A stretch of DNA of 60,870 nucleotides from Lingula anatina (taxonomy: Eukaryota; Brachiopoda; Lingulata; Lingulida; Lingulidae), in contig NW_019776091.1 in NCBI RefSeq assembly GCF_001039355.2, positions 231,456 through 292,325 on the forward strand, in the 5' to 3' direction. The translations under genes and the position numbers were made by a program. Positions 1 to 10,986 of the stretch are shown here, piece by piece. Position 1 is the stretch's first letter; each line of letters opens with the position of its first letter. Below the pieces are notes generated by a model. It searched no databases, was not told the DNA's origin, and saw only the letters and a list, made by a program, of their open reading frames with translations.

Positions 1-915
1 AAAGGCTGTTGTAGAATTCCAGTTGTCATGGAAACCATGCCAATTTAAAAATAGAATTACCAAAATATGTTTTTTGTACAGAAATAATTATGATTAAAAC
101 ATAATTATATTGAGTCTTCACATTAAAATCTCTAAACACAGATAAAATATTGTCAATAACTTTTTAAAGTTAAAAAACTTGAATAAAAATCATAAACAAA
201 TATTTAAAAAGAAATTTATATTAAATGTACAGTCAACCATCATCTATCAGTTTGTGTTCCTGTCAAATTTCTATCCCATCGCTGGTCTGACCTCAAAATT
301 TAAACATCCATTCTGTCAACTATTTATCTAATTCCCACTGGATAATGCACCAAACATGTAACCCAATTTTCAAATGTCACAGGAATGACTTACTTCTGCA
401 ATGGTTAAGCCTATCGTGCTTTATCTATTGATTATTTCATTTAAACATGAATGTTGCCATAGTTCCCTAAAGATGAAATTATTCACTATGTGTGCTCTGC
501 ATGAAAAAGAAAAAGAAGAAGCAGCGCTGGCATTTCTGAGCTGTAACCCTGGTAATAAAAAGTATTCAATCATATTGACTCTACCCCCACCCCCTTTTTT
601 TTTTTTCTGGTGTACAGAAATTTCAGAGGTACCTTGATACATCAATCATACTGTCCCCCTGGAGTTGTATGCAGAACTATTAGGGATCAATTTGTATGAC
701 AGGCTTCACAATAGTGTTTAGAGCTCATATCTAGGCAGGAATGGAAGACAGCTATAAACACTGTAATTTAAGCTGGATTCTTCATTATCTTCACTTGTAG
801 TCCAGCAGCACATATTATTCATATTTCAAACCATAAGATGGTATATTTGACTGGACAATATTTTTTTTTAGGTAGTATATTCATGTGCATGTATTTCATG
901 AGCAATGAAATTAAA

Positions 916-1089
916 GGGGGCGTCTCGATAGTCCGAAGGTTCATTGGTCCGAAGGTTCATTGGTCCGAAAAGTGGTAACATTTTCATCGATTTTTTAATC
1001 AAGGGTTCATTGGTCCGAAGGTTCTATAGTGAACATTCGGACCAATGAACCTTCGGACTATTGAACCTTCGGACTATCGCTACGGCCCC
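916..1089. mobile_element. MITE, 8-bp target duplication (hAT-like), family 1
   Basis: The 174-bp element starts GGGGGCGTCTCGATAGTCCG and ends with the imperfect inverse of that sequence (…CGATAGTCCG read from the other strand, then GGGGCCGTAG outermost). Inside are direct and inverted copies of GGTTCATTGGTCCGAA, so the strand can fold back. It is flanked by AAATTAAA at 908-915 and 1090-1097. The other copy of this locus has a single AAATTAAA at 10731-10738, a clean empty site. There is no coding capacity. Confidence 0.88.
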
Positions 1090-1273
1090 AAATTAAATGA
1101 CCACATATTGATGTAGGATGTGAGCAAAAATTGGGAGTGTCAATATAGCAGTTATTATATGTCAGGCAATTGTAATTATTAAATAATCAAACATTTTTTT
1201 TTACTAGCAGAAATGTTATTCATGCTCTCCCGTACAGATATTATTTAAATTAAATAAAAAGAATCACACTTAC

Positions 1274-3002
1274 CAACAACGAAGAAAACCTTGCACTTCT
1301 TTAGTGGTGTAACATCTATATTAAGTCTAGCCAATCCAACTAAAATAAATAAAGTAAATATGTCATTATTCCAAAATATTTATGATCATAAACAAACTAT
1401 AAACTGACACACTTTCATAATCTGAACCATGATACACATATTCCAATATCACATAGTTAACCCATGTGGCCCTGTACCTGTATTTTGATCATTACTTCCG
1501 TCCTCTTCAGTAACATTTTCTTTATCTCCCTCTCCAGACTGTTCAGTGCTAATAACAGCTGTGTTTGTATTCTGTTCGGTTTCTTCTACTTTGTCCCCGT
1601 TTTCCTTTGGCTCACTCTGAGTCTGATCTTTACTACTACTGTTTTCCTGTATATCTTTCACAGTCGTTTCATGTGTGGTACTAGGAGCTCCCGGCTCTGC
1701 CGCCGTGCTATCATTCTTTGTGCAGCCTCCTCCCATGGTTAAAGAAACTATATGTCTGACAGTATGTACTGTATGTATTTGATACACTCTTATCTGTGCT
1801 AGATATCTTTCTCAATATAAATTCCCTCAGGTGAAGTATCCAGGTCAGTTATTTCTCACCTAACACACAGATTTGGGTCTCTTTCAAGTTTCCTCACTCT
1901 GCTGAAAAGAACTGTTACCACAACAAATACTTGGAAGTATGCTGTGTAATAAAATCCCCCTTTTTATAAATAAAGACTAGATAATTCCTTATTTATGTAT
2001 CACCCACTGGTAAAGGCAAATCCTCAGATATTGTCCATATGAAAGCCTATGTAATATGGCTGTTATATTACAGCAGTAATAATCTGATCCTCTCGTCTCT
2101 TAACCCAAATGATTAAAAATGCTAAAATACCATGTCTCCACTCGAGCCTCCTCTCATAATGTCATCTGTGGGTGACCCACTTCACCTTGAATTTTGTAGC
2201 ACATGGAAATTGAAGCTATTTTTAGCTACCCGTCCCACAATTCATAGCATTGTCATGGTAGCAACAACAATAAACAACATTCTTACATGTTTACCTGTAG
2301 AGGTGTATTGTGAGTGCTTTTATTGTATTGGCACATCAACGTGGGTGTTTAGCTTTATATGATGGTGGCTGACGATTTGCCCTCAGATAGCACCTATGAT
2401 TAATTGTTTTAAATTGTTTACAAAGGTACTAGTCATATGTTGATTTTATTCAGGAACTGGGCTAGCTTACACATTTATGAAATTAATATTTAAAACAAGT
2501 TCAATATTCCCTACATGAATCTTAGCATTCTAAACATCTTACTTCATCAAATGCTTTTTAAATGAATGAAATACTATAATTCTTAAAATTAAAATATTCT
2601 TCAATAAAAAAATATATATTAAAAAAATTATTTTTTTGTAGAAATTTGTCTTTGTCAGAACTGATACAACTCCAACCAGGGATTACCACTGTAGAGACAT
2701 GTTAGGTTGTGGATGGGTTTTATGACTTAGAACAAATTGATACTTGTCCATAAAGTAACCATCACAGTGACCAAAATTCGTTAAACAAGAGGCACATATT
2801 GTTAATTGCAATTAACTGACCATAGTCATTGCCTGATGGACAGACCAGTCCATTCTCATTTTTTTAACATATTCAGAGCATATATTAAACTTTTTCGTGA
2901 AATAAAAAAGAAAGAAAATTTTTACTTACTGGCTGACACCAGTTCGTCCATGATGGGCTGCACCTTGGCCCAGACATCATCAATGGAGCCATTGCTGTCC
3001 AC
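1274..3002 (-). CDS. Duplicate adenylate kinase exons (allelic copy of 10921-12648)
   Basis: Three exons of the adenylate kinase gene recur here in the same order. 2930-3002 is the last exon of domain 2a, 1478-1736 is the MGGGC alternative first exon, and 1274-1339 is the first exon of domain 2b. All keep open frames, splice sites and phase 1 junctions. The MGGGC exon differs from its partner at a few codons only, for example E instead of K after VEET, and NTGTGP instead of NSGRGP across the donor. The rest of domain 2b would have to lie left of the window. I read these as an allele, not a separate gene. Confidence 0.75.
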
Positions 3003-3426
3003 CTGGGGGGTAAATAAATAAATAAAGTAAATAAATAAATTGATTTAGATGAACTTCATAAATACTAAGGATACAGAAAATTCAAGGTCTAACAAGCTAC
3101 TGTTTAAATGATTCGACTGGAAAAAGTTTATGTTCAAGGAGTAAATTAAGTATAAATAAAGGTAGATTAGATTTTAAAAAGTAATTGCTACTTTTTAGTT
3201 AAAGTTGTCAGATTTAGAATAAAAATATTTTGTAAATGTTAACAACATTTTAAGAAAAGACAACACGGAATATATCTAAGTGTTGTTTTTATTCAAGGTT
3301 TCCATTAATGTGTTTTGTGAACTTAATTTTCTCTGAACATTAGCTTTGAAATGTCTCAAAAGCAGAAGAATACATTAAAAATTTTATGTATTATCACAAA
3401 AATGTGCCATCGCTGCAATTAAAATT

Positions 3427-3427
3427 T
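3427..3427. other. Assembly gap marker (single N)
   Basis: One ambiguous base ends the homology between 1-3426 and 9826-13075. Sequence on the right (3428 on) is unrelated to what follows 13075, so this is a contig join rather than a miscalled base. Confidence 0.8.
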
Positions 3428-4356
3428 NTAAGTGATCTCGGTGTTTATCAAAATTAAACCAATAAGAAACTGACAAATATACACTGCGAGTCAGCAGCAG
3501 CATATGTTGTCGATAACGAAAGCGCCTCCATTCCATTCTGTTCCAGAGGAAAGAATACAGAGAACAGCGAAGCACGCAGGTTAATAAAGTGTCTTTAATT
3601 ATATGTTGATTGTAACAGAAAGTTTTATAGTACAAGTAATTATGATGTATATGCGAAGCCGTTGTCATTTTAATTAGGGTAGGAAAACATCTATATGGTT
3701 ATTTATTAAATTTGTTAAATCTGCAGTTTCAGTTTTGTAAATTCGATTTATTAGGATGTGTTGACATTGATTATTGAATATGTGTAGTATGAGATGTAGT
3801 TTCATGTTCTTCATAACAATCACTGCATCAATTAATGTTTTTGCACCCTGTTAAATATACATGTACATGTATGCATCATATATTGATTTTCATTATCCTG
3901 CAGGTGCATGTTTGTACTTTTAATTTATTTTCATTTTTTACTATTTTAGCTTAAAGGGAAAGGTACACAGATTGTACAGTATCCACAATATTTAGGCACT
4001 GAACTGACAGTGTTGAAGCTGAAAAATTTCCAAAGAGTTGCCTGGAGTAAAATTGCTGCCATTAGATGTTTATATTACTGCATGTCCACTGGGATAATTT
4101 CATGAGAGTTGCAGGAAACTTTGTTGACATAAAGTGTCACCACAAGTACATCTACATGTATCAGTTGGCCAGAAACAGTCAAAGTGAATTCTTTGGTTAA
4201 GAAGCAAATGGACAGTATGACAACAGAACCTCATTATACTACTAGTAAATGTACATGTACAAACCTGATGTGTTAATTAATACATACAGCTGATGGTCTG
4301 AGCACATACACACTATCTTTCATAAGATAAAGGAAACGCACACAGAACTCATCACA
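3428..4356. other. Upstream region of the 4357 gene
   Basis: No coding exon was recognised. The stretch at about 3480-3590 is less AT-rich and ends in a plausible splice donor (ACGCAG then GTTAAT), so it may be a 5' untranslated exon of the following gene. Nothing else is evident. Confidence 0.3.
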
Positions 4357-5430
4357 ATGCCTCATGTAGTAGATAGAGCATTTACTACTTTTTTCTTCAT
4401 AACAGTTACCACAATTATTATCTCGGCAGGGCTATTTTCATTCATGCCAAAAAGAGAGAAACAAATATTGAAAGACCAACTCCTTCATCTAGGATGGAAT
4501 GCATTACAGTTATCCGGAATTGTGTTGGCATTTATCATCAAAATTTCCTTTGTGATATTGTCTAATATCATAGAGGTTATGAGCTACCTTTGGTTCGTAT
4601 TAAGCAAGGTGCTGGGTGCTCTTTATGTTGTTGTACTTGACATCTGTGATCTTGCTTTTGACATAGAATATGCAGAGTTCTGGCATTATTGTAAATCTTC
4701 AGCCATTCAGTTATGGCAGTTGCTTTCCTTGGTTTTCACTAGATTGTGGCAGATTATTTCTGGAACTGGGACAGCAATTGCAATGTTTGCCTCTGAACAA
4801 ACAGCAGGGACCACTGAGGAATACCTCCAGAATACTTTTGAGCAAGGAGGCAAGCACATCGGTAACATATGGACCGACTTGAAGGTCATCTTGAAACTTT
4901 TACAAAAGTCTGGAAAGATCCTGACTTGTAAGCTTTTGGATTATGGTCTAAAGTCTGGGAACTATTATTTTGTTGAGAGTCGCAACAGTGTTTTCTTTCA
5001 CTTTGGGGTAGCTGTTTTAATGTCACTGTTCGTTTTATTTATCATAAGAACATTTACTAACAGTCCAACCAGTACCACAACTCCAGAAGCTTCGGAAAGA
5101 GAGATACATGAACCGCAGGCTCCAAGACCTTTTTATAGAGATCAGGGTGAAGATGACATTTACAGCGATGATGAAGAAGACACTCCATATCACCAGCAGA
5201 GAAACGTACCCCAGACAACAGACCAGATACACCAACACAGAATGCATGAAGGCGAGGGAGCTCAGGGTGACAGAGAAAGGGTAACAACTGACAGGGAAAT
5301 ATATGATGATATCTTCAGCAGTGATGAGGACAATGGCAGTGAGGTAGGGGATGTGGTTGGTGAAGATGATGCTGGTGAAACTGATGTACTGAATGATGGG
5401 GATCCAGCAGAACAGGCAGCTGATACTTAA
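4357..5430 (+). CDS. Intronless multi-pass membrane protein with acidic tail, family not recognised
   Basis: A single uninterrupted frame of 357 codons, in contrast to the intron-rich neighbours. Hydrophobic stretches lie at about residues 9-30, 46-70, 74-102, 119-146 and 216-236. The first could be a signal anchor. Residues 240-357 are hydrophilic and rich in Asp/Glu, with repeated acidic patches such as DDIYSDDEEDT and DDIFSSDEDNGSE that look like CK2-type phosphorylation sites. The predicted form is a membrane domain followed by a long acidic tail, probably cytosolic. The frame opens at MPHVVDRAF after a stretch with stops. The gene is tail-to-tail with the adenylate kinase gene, whose stop is at 8063. 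I do not recognise a family. Length, composition and lack of internal stops make a real gene likely; a retroposed copy is possible, but no poly-A tail or target duplication was seen. Confidence 0.75.
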   Translation: MPHVVDRAFTTFFFITVTTIIISAGLFSFMPKREKQILKDQLLHLGWNALQLSGIVLAFIIKISFVILSNIIEVMSYLWFVLSKVLGALYVVVLDICDLAFDIEYAEFWHYCKSSAIQLWQLLSLVFTRLWQIISGTGTAIAMFASEQTAGTTEEYLQNTFEQGGKHIGNIWTDLKVILKLLQKSGKILTCKLLDYGLKSGNYYFVESRNSVFFHFGVAVLMSLFVLFIIRTFTNSPTSTTTPEASEREIHEPQAPRPFYRDQGEDDIYSDDEEDTPYHQQRNVPQTTDQIHQHRMHEGEGAQGDRERVTTDREIYDDIFSSDEDNGSEVGDVVGEDDAGETDVLNDGDPAEQAADT

Positions 5431-8062
5431 TGAAGTTAATTAAGTTATTGGCATTCTACTAAACGTATTCAGATCTCTTGGTTAATATATGTATTGTTCA
5501 TGATCCACAGTTACAAAGGTTGCTTACATGTACCAGGGGGTACATAGTTAATGCTACACTATAGTTGTTAGTGTATAATGTTGTACACTACATGTTGTGC
5601 AGTATTTCGTTTTTTGAATTAGTCTCACTGATAATTTAGTTTGGATAACAAGCACAAACCAGACATTATGTGCCATAAGATTCAAGGTATACAGTAAGTG
5701 TATAATAACTTTCCTCCTAATATGTGTATCTCTGCCGAATATGGGGGGGGGGGAGAGAGAGAGAGAGAGTGGGGGGGAGGAGTCTAATATAGCCATAGAG
5801 AGGCTACAAACATACAATCAGTTACAAGTTGACTTTAAAACTCAGGATTCTAGGTTTGATACAGCATTCAATCCCGGTGATACATCTAGTAAGCAAGGGA
5901 CCCACTATTTTACATCATATTGGTTGGATAAGATTAGATTTTTTGTTTTTATTTTAATCTGTTGCCTTATGAAGTCATAAAAAGATTATATTTTATCATC
6001 ATAAGTGACAATGGAAAAAGGAACTCTCTGACAAGTAATATAATAGCTATCTGCTACACATTGGGCAAGCAGATTATATTACATTCTTTAGCTGAAACCA
6101 GTAGTGATTCTGTTGATCACTTATTATTGACATGTTATATGCTTTTTGCAATTTGCACATTGATTTTGCTTAATTTTAAATATGTTTACTGTTTCTTTTA
6201 CTCATGAAAGTAATTTTTAAAATCATAGCTTAAATCCAATTATGCACAAATAAATTAAAATAAAAGTGCTTTTTAATTAAAAAGAGTCCTTGAAAATATT
6301 ATTCAAAGAATAAATGGATGAAAACAATTTTTATAACAAGAAGCAGTGGGCATCCTTTGACTTGTGCATAACTGATATGTTACTGTGACTTTAATTATAT
6401 ATATTATAAATAAGTGTTATAAAAATTGCACATGTTGATTTTTTTTCTATTCATTTTATTGTGTTCATTGATTTTAAAAAGATTTTTTTTTCGTTTTTTG
6501 TTGAATGTCAAAAATTCATTCAACTACTCACATTCACTTATCTACTTAAGTATGTGTTCAATATATTAGATAAAATATTGATATCCAAAAGATAAAACAA
6601 CTGAACATTATTTTAAATACATTTATTCCTTAAATTTTGGTTCTACAAATAAGAATAACAGCTGCACACTGCGCTGAGATCAGAAATGTTATCATCTATT
6701 CAAAGCAGGCTTTCAGATTGCCTCTACCTTATACATATATGTTTACATATGTACAGCAACATTTACATCATTGAACATCCCGTGAATAAATTATCTGTAT
6801 CACAGCAGAGTTGGGATCAAGCTGGGATAGTAAACTTACATAGAATTAGCACACACTACCCTGCATTTCACAGTATTCAAACATGGGCAGTCTTCATTTA
6901 TTAAGTTCTGGACAGTTTCTGATGGCACTCTGACATTCAGGGGGCAAGTTCAGCCGGTTCTGTGTCTGACACTACATCACAGCATCTGTCACATTATATA
7001 CCAGAAATAGATGTCTCCCAGTAAATTATCATTTCATTTGTTATGGCAGCATTATCTTGAGACCTGACCCAGTGTAATAACTAAACTTGAGGCACCATAA
7101 TTTTTGTTTGGGAAGAAGTTTGCTGTATTTTAAGTTTTATTTATATTTTTTAGAGTTTATTTTGAAAGTTTTAGACACAAAAGTGTGTAAAGGCCTCTTA
7201 TGAGTTGATGTTGAGGTCTTGTGGACAAATACATAAAAATGAAGGTGTAAAAATAAATAAAATACCACTTAAAAGAGCTGTGAAGAAAATGAACAAAGTG
7301 AAATAAGCACCTTAAGTATTTAAGAAAATTAAGAAAAATTGCTGACGACATAAAAATTCACTTCAAGTGAAGTTGACTTAAAAGAATAAGCAGCTTAAAT
7401 TTTTGACACAATTAAAATACACAGTGCTGTGTAAGAAACAGATACCTTTTTAGACATTATTAATTGCACAAAGTGGTGTAAGCACAATTGAAAAATTGGT
7501 GAACAAAATTGGTAAAAGAAAAAAAGGCAAGATCTGAAAATCGATCTTCATTCACACACACAACTAAATTTGTGCCAGACAATGATAATTTAGGAGCCCA
7601 GAATTTTATAAATTCTGATGTGCCTCTTCTATAAACTCCTTTAAGGAGTTTGGTGCTTTTTAATCAACAAATTTTCAACCCTTCCATGAATTTAATTTAA
7701 AAAAGATTCCACAGATCTAAATCCCCATTTGTTCAGTACAGCTGCCCACAATTTGCACGGTCAGTGAGTTTTTCTCACAGGTTTTGACCACTTGACTTTA
7801 GTCCAGGCCCCAGTTTCACAAAAAAACCTTAAGTCAGTTCCCTGGCTTAGTTGACTAGGATTTCCATGAGAGTGCTGTTACACTGCTCCTGATAGGGTAA
7901 GATGTGCCCATGTGACCATGTAACCTTGGTAATTAAGTTTTTAGCCCGGGAAACTGACTTGAGATTTTTTTTTGTGAAACCAGGGACAGTTGTAGGGTCA
8001 ATCACTCAAACACGGGGCGACTCTGGGTACATGTGTGCTATGGTGAGATTTGGCAGTTATTT
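5431..8062. other. Convergent intergenic region and adenylate kinase 3' UTR
   Basis: This holds the 3' ends of two convergent genes. A GA/G-rich low-complexity tract lies at 5742-5780. On the minus strand an AATAAA (TTTATT near 7138-7143 on the plus strand) lies about 0.9 kb past the adenylate kinase stop and could be its poly-A signal. A foldback MITE is at 7808-7985. Otherwise AT-rich, with no recognised coding sequence. Confidence 0.5.
7808..7985. mobile_element. MITE-like element with terminal inverted repeats, family 3
   Basis: The left end reads CCCCAGTTTCACAAAAAAAC, followed by an AAGTCAGTTCCCTGGCT-type sequence. The right end read on the other strand is CCCTGGTTTCACAAAAAAAA, followed by CAAGTCAGTTTCCCGGGCT. 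The arms are about 45-50 bp and imperfect. It sits about 80 bp past the adenylate kinase stop codon, so it is probably transcribed in the 3' UTR. No open frame. Confidence 0.65.
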
Positions 8063-10986
8063 CTACTGGGCAAACTGGTCCAAAGCTTTCTCTGTTAGAT
8101 TCCAAACATCGTCAATGCTGCCTTCTGCGTTGACCTGTAATAAAAAACACAATTTGAAGCTTTTACTGGATATGTTGTAAATTAGAATAACTGGACATAA
8201 AAGAAAATATTATATATTTGATAATTACAAATAGTCTATTATTTTTATTTTAATTGCAGTTCTTTACATTTTGCAAGTATCTGTAAATTAATTATTTTCA
8301 ATAAAGATTGTCAAAATTTATCACTGGGCACTTGGGGTAACTTAATTTTTACAGATGTGAAGTGAGTCTAATCACATTCAAATAAGAAGTGTAGTTGAGT
8401 TGATATCTTCTCTGTAGCAATGTTTTTTTTATTGTAAGCCTATGATTAGAAGGTAAACAAAGCAGTTAAAAGTCAATTATTACAAAACCAATCAAAAGTT
8501 ACCTTTGCAGCTTTCTTCTTCTCCTCATAGTATTTTATTACAGGGGTGGTGCATTCTTTGAATGTCTTCAGTCTTTTGGCTATTGTTTCTTCATTGTCAT
8601 CTACACGGCCGCTTGTCTTGGCGCGGTGCATTAGGCGTTCTTTCATGACCTTTTCACTGACTTCGAAGTAGACGACACACTCTACTTCTTTTATCTAAAA
8701 TTTGTCAATTAAATCATGTTTTTAAGCTAAGTTTTGATTTTCAAAGGCATTTTATGGGTAAAGCTTTTGTTCTACTTGTACATGCTTTAAGCTATGTTGT
8801 GACTGTATTGAAATTACAACAATAGGTATAATTACCATGTACATGTATTATTACTGCAGCAAGTGGTCTTTATGCTGAAAATGTCTTTTTTAAAGCTTGC
8901 CACAGCAATTTTAACAGCAAAGTGTACAGTTTCCCCACCACTGTGACCAAGGACATATAATTATAAGGATTCTTACAGTTTAGAAGCTATCAAGTCAGTT
9001 CTATTTCAATACCTCATTTTCAAACTTAATTCCCTGGTCCAGCTCCCTGGGGTAGCCGTCTATCAGAAAGCCCTTGGTAGAGCTGGCTTTCTTCACCATC
9101 TGCTCCTTCAAAAGATCTAACACAGTCTCCTGAAATTGAGATAAATTACAATGAAATGAAAATAGAATTCATAATGCAGTGAAGTTAGTGCCATTATGCC
9201 AATAAAAGTGGACATAAATGGAAGAATTACCCTTTTTATAAAGCTATTTACATCCTAAGAGTACAATTTCATCAGCTGTGAAATGCAGTAAAAATAAAGT
9301 CGTTTTTTTTTTTTCTTTTTTGAAAATCAATAGCCAATACTAAAAATGTTGCCTTAGGTAGCTTCCCTCCCCGAGTACTATGTTCTTGACAGACATTAAA
9401 ATATTGGAGGTATGAATATTTTCACCCTTTAAAGCCTACAAAATTGTCTAAATTTTTAATTTTTCCATGACATCAATCTGTCTCATATAGTTACCAGAGG
9501 CACAAGCTGACCACTCTCCATCATCTGATTCAGTTGTTTCCCCATGGGTGACCCAGACTTCACCGTGTCCCTTAGGATATCCCCTGTAGACAAGTGGGTG
9601 AACCCGTACTTCTGGACTATTTTCTCACACTGCGTGCCCTTGCCTGAGCCTGGACCACCTGGAGAGAGACACATGGACTGTACTGAACAGTTTGTCATGA
9701 TACAAGATGTTACTAGAGAGAAGATTATCACAGCTTATCAAGGTGTACTGTATTACATCTTTTGTGCTAGCAATCACATAAAAATAGGCTCTCTTTTTAA
9801 AGATACATGTTTACATAATTAAGTCAAAGGCTGTTGTAGTGAACAGCATTCCAGCTGTCATTGAAACCATGCAAATTTAAAAACAGAAATACCAAAATAT
9901 GTTTTTTTGTTCAGAAATAATTTTGATTAAAATATAATTATATCGAGTCTTCACATTAAAATCTCTAAACACAGATAAAATATTGTCATTAACTTTTTAA
10001 AGTTTAAAAACTTAAATAAAAATCATAAACAAAAATTTAAAAAGAAATTTATATTAAAAAATTGTACAGTCGACTATCATCTATCAGTTTGTGTTCCTGT
10101 CAAATCTCTATGCCATCGCTGGTCTGACCTCAAAATTTAAACATCCATTCTGTCAACTATTTATCTAATTCCCACTGGATAATGCACCAAACATGTAACC
10201 CAATTTTCAAATGTCACAGGAATGACTTACGTCTGCAATGGTTAAGCCTATCGTGCTTTATCTATTGATTATTTCATTTAAACATGAATGTTGCCATAGT
10301 TCCCTAAAGATGAAATTATTCACTATGTGTGCTCTGAATGAAAAAGAAAAAGAAGAAGCAGTGGTGGCATTTCTGAGCTGTAACCCTGGTAAAAAATGTT
10401 TTCTATCATATTGATCCACCCCCCACCCCCCCTTGTTTTGGTGAACAGAAATTCAAGAGGCACCTTGATCCATCAATCATACTGTTCCCCCTGGAGTTGT
10501 ATGCAGAACTATTAGTGATCAATTTGAATGACAGAGTTCACAATAGTGAATAGAACTCATATCTAGGCAGGAATGGAAAACACTGTAATTTAAGCTGGAT
10601 TCTTCATTATCTTCACATGTAGTCCAGCAGCACATATTATTCATATTTCAAACCATAAGATGGCATATTTGACTGGACAATAGTTTCTTTTTAGGTAGTA
10701 TATTCATGTGCATCTATTTCAAGAGCAATGAAATTAAATGACCACATATTGATGTAGGATGTGAGTAAAAATTGGGAGTGTCAATTAATATAGCAGTTAT
10801 TGTATGTCAGGCAATTGTTATTATTAAATAATCAAAAAATTCTTTTTTACTAGCAGAAATGTTATCTCATGCTTTCCCTTACAGATATTATTTAAATTAA
10901 ATAAAAAGAATCACACTTACCAACAACGAAGAAAACCTTGCACTTCTTTAGTGGTGTAACATCTATATTAAGTCTAGCCAATCCAA
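8063..10986 (-). CDS. AK5: Adenylate kinase domain 2b (C-terminal)
   Basis: Exons 10921-10986 ([20 protein letters not shown]), 9495-9658 ([29 protein letters not shown]), 9013-9129 ([11 protein letters not shown]), 8503-8694 ([19 protein letters not shown]) and 8063-8134 ([20 protein letters not shown], then stop). All catalytic residues of the AK1 type are present. The last four exons have the same lengths as in 2a (164, 117, 192, about 73), so 2a and 2b are also a duplicated exon set. This domain can be reached from domain 2a or from the alternative MGGGC first exon. Confidence 0.92.

Larger units (their letters stand above)
1..3426. repeat. Second copy of 9826-13075 (probable unmerged allele)
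   Basis: This block matches 9826-13075 in the same orientation almost base for base, through introns as well as exons, with small indels and substitutions. It ends at the single N at 3427; the homologous sequence continues past 13075 without a break. One large difference is a MITE at 916-1089 that is absent at 10731-10738. The homology is already present at base 1, so it probably extends left of the window. Intron-level identity, a polymorphic MITE and an N at the edge fit an allelic contig placed beside its partner better than an old duplication. Confidence 0.85.
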
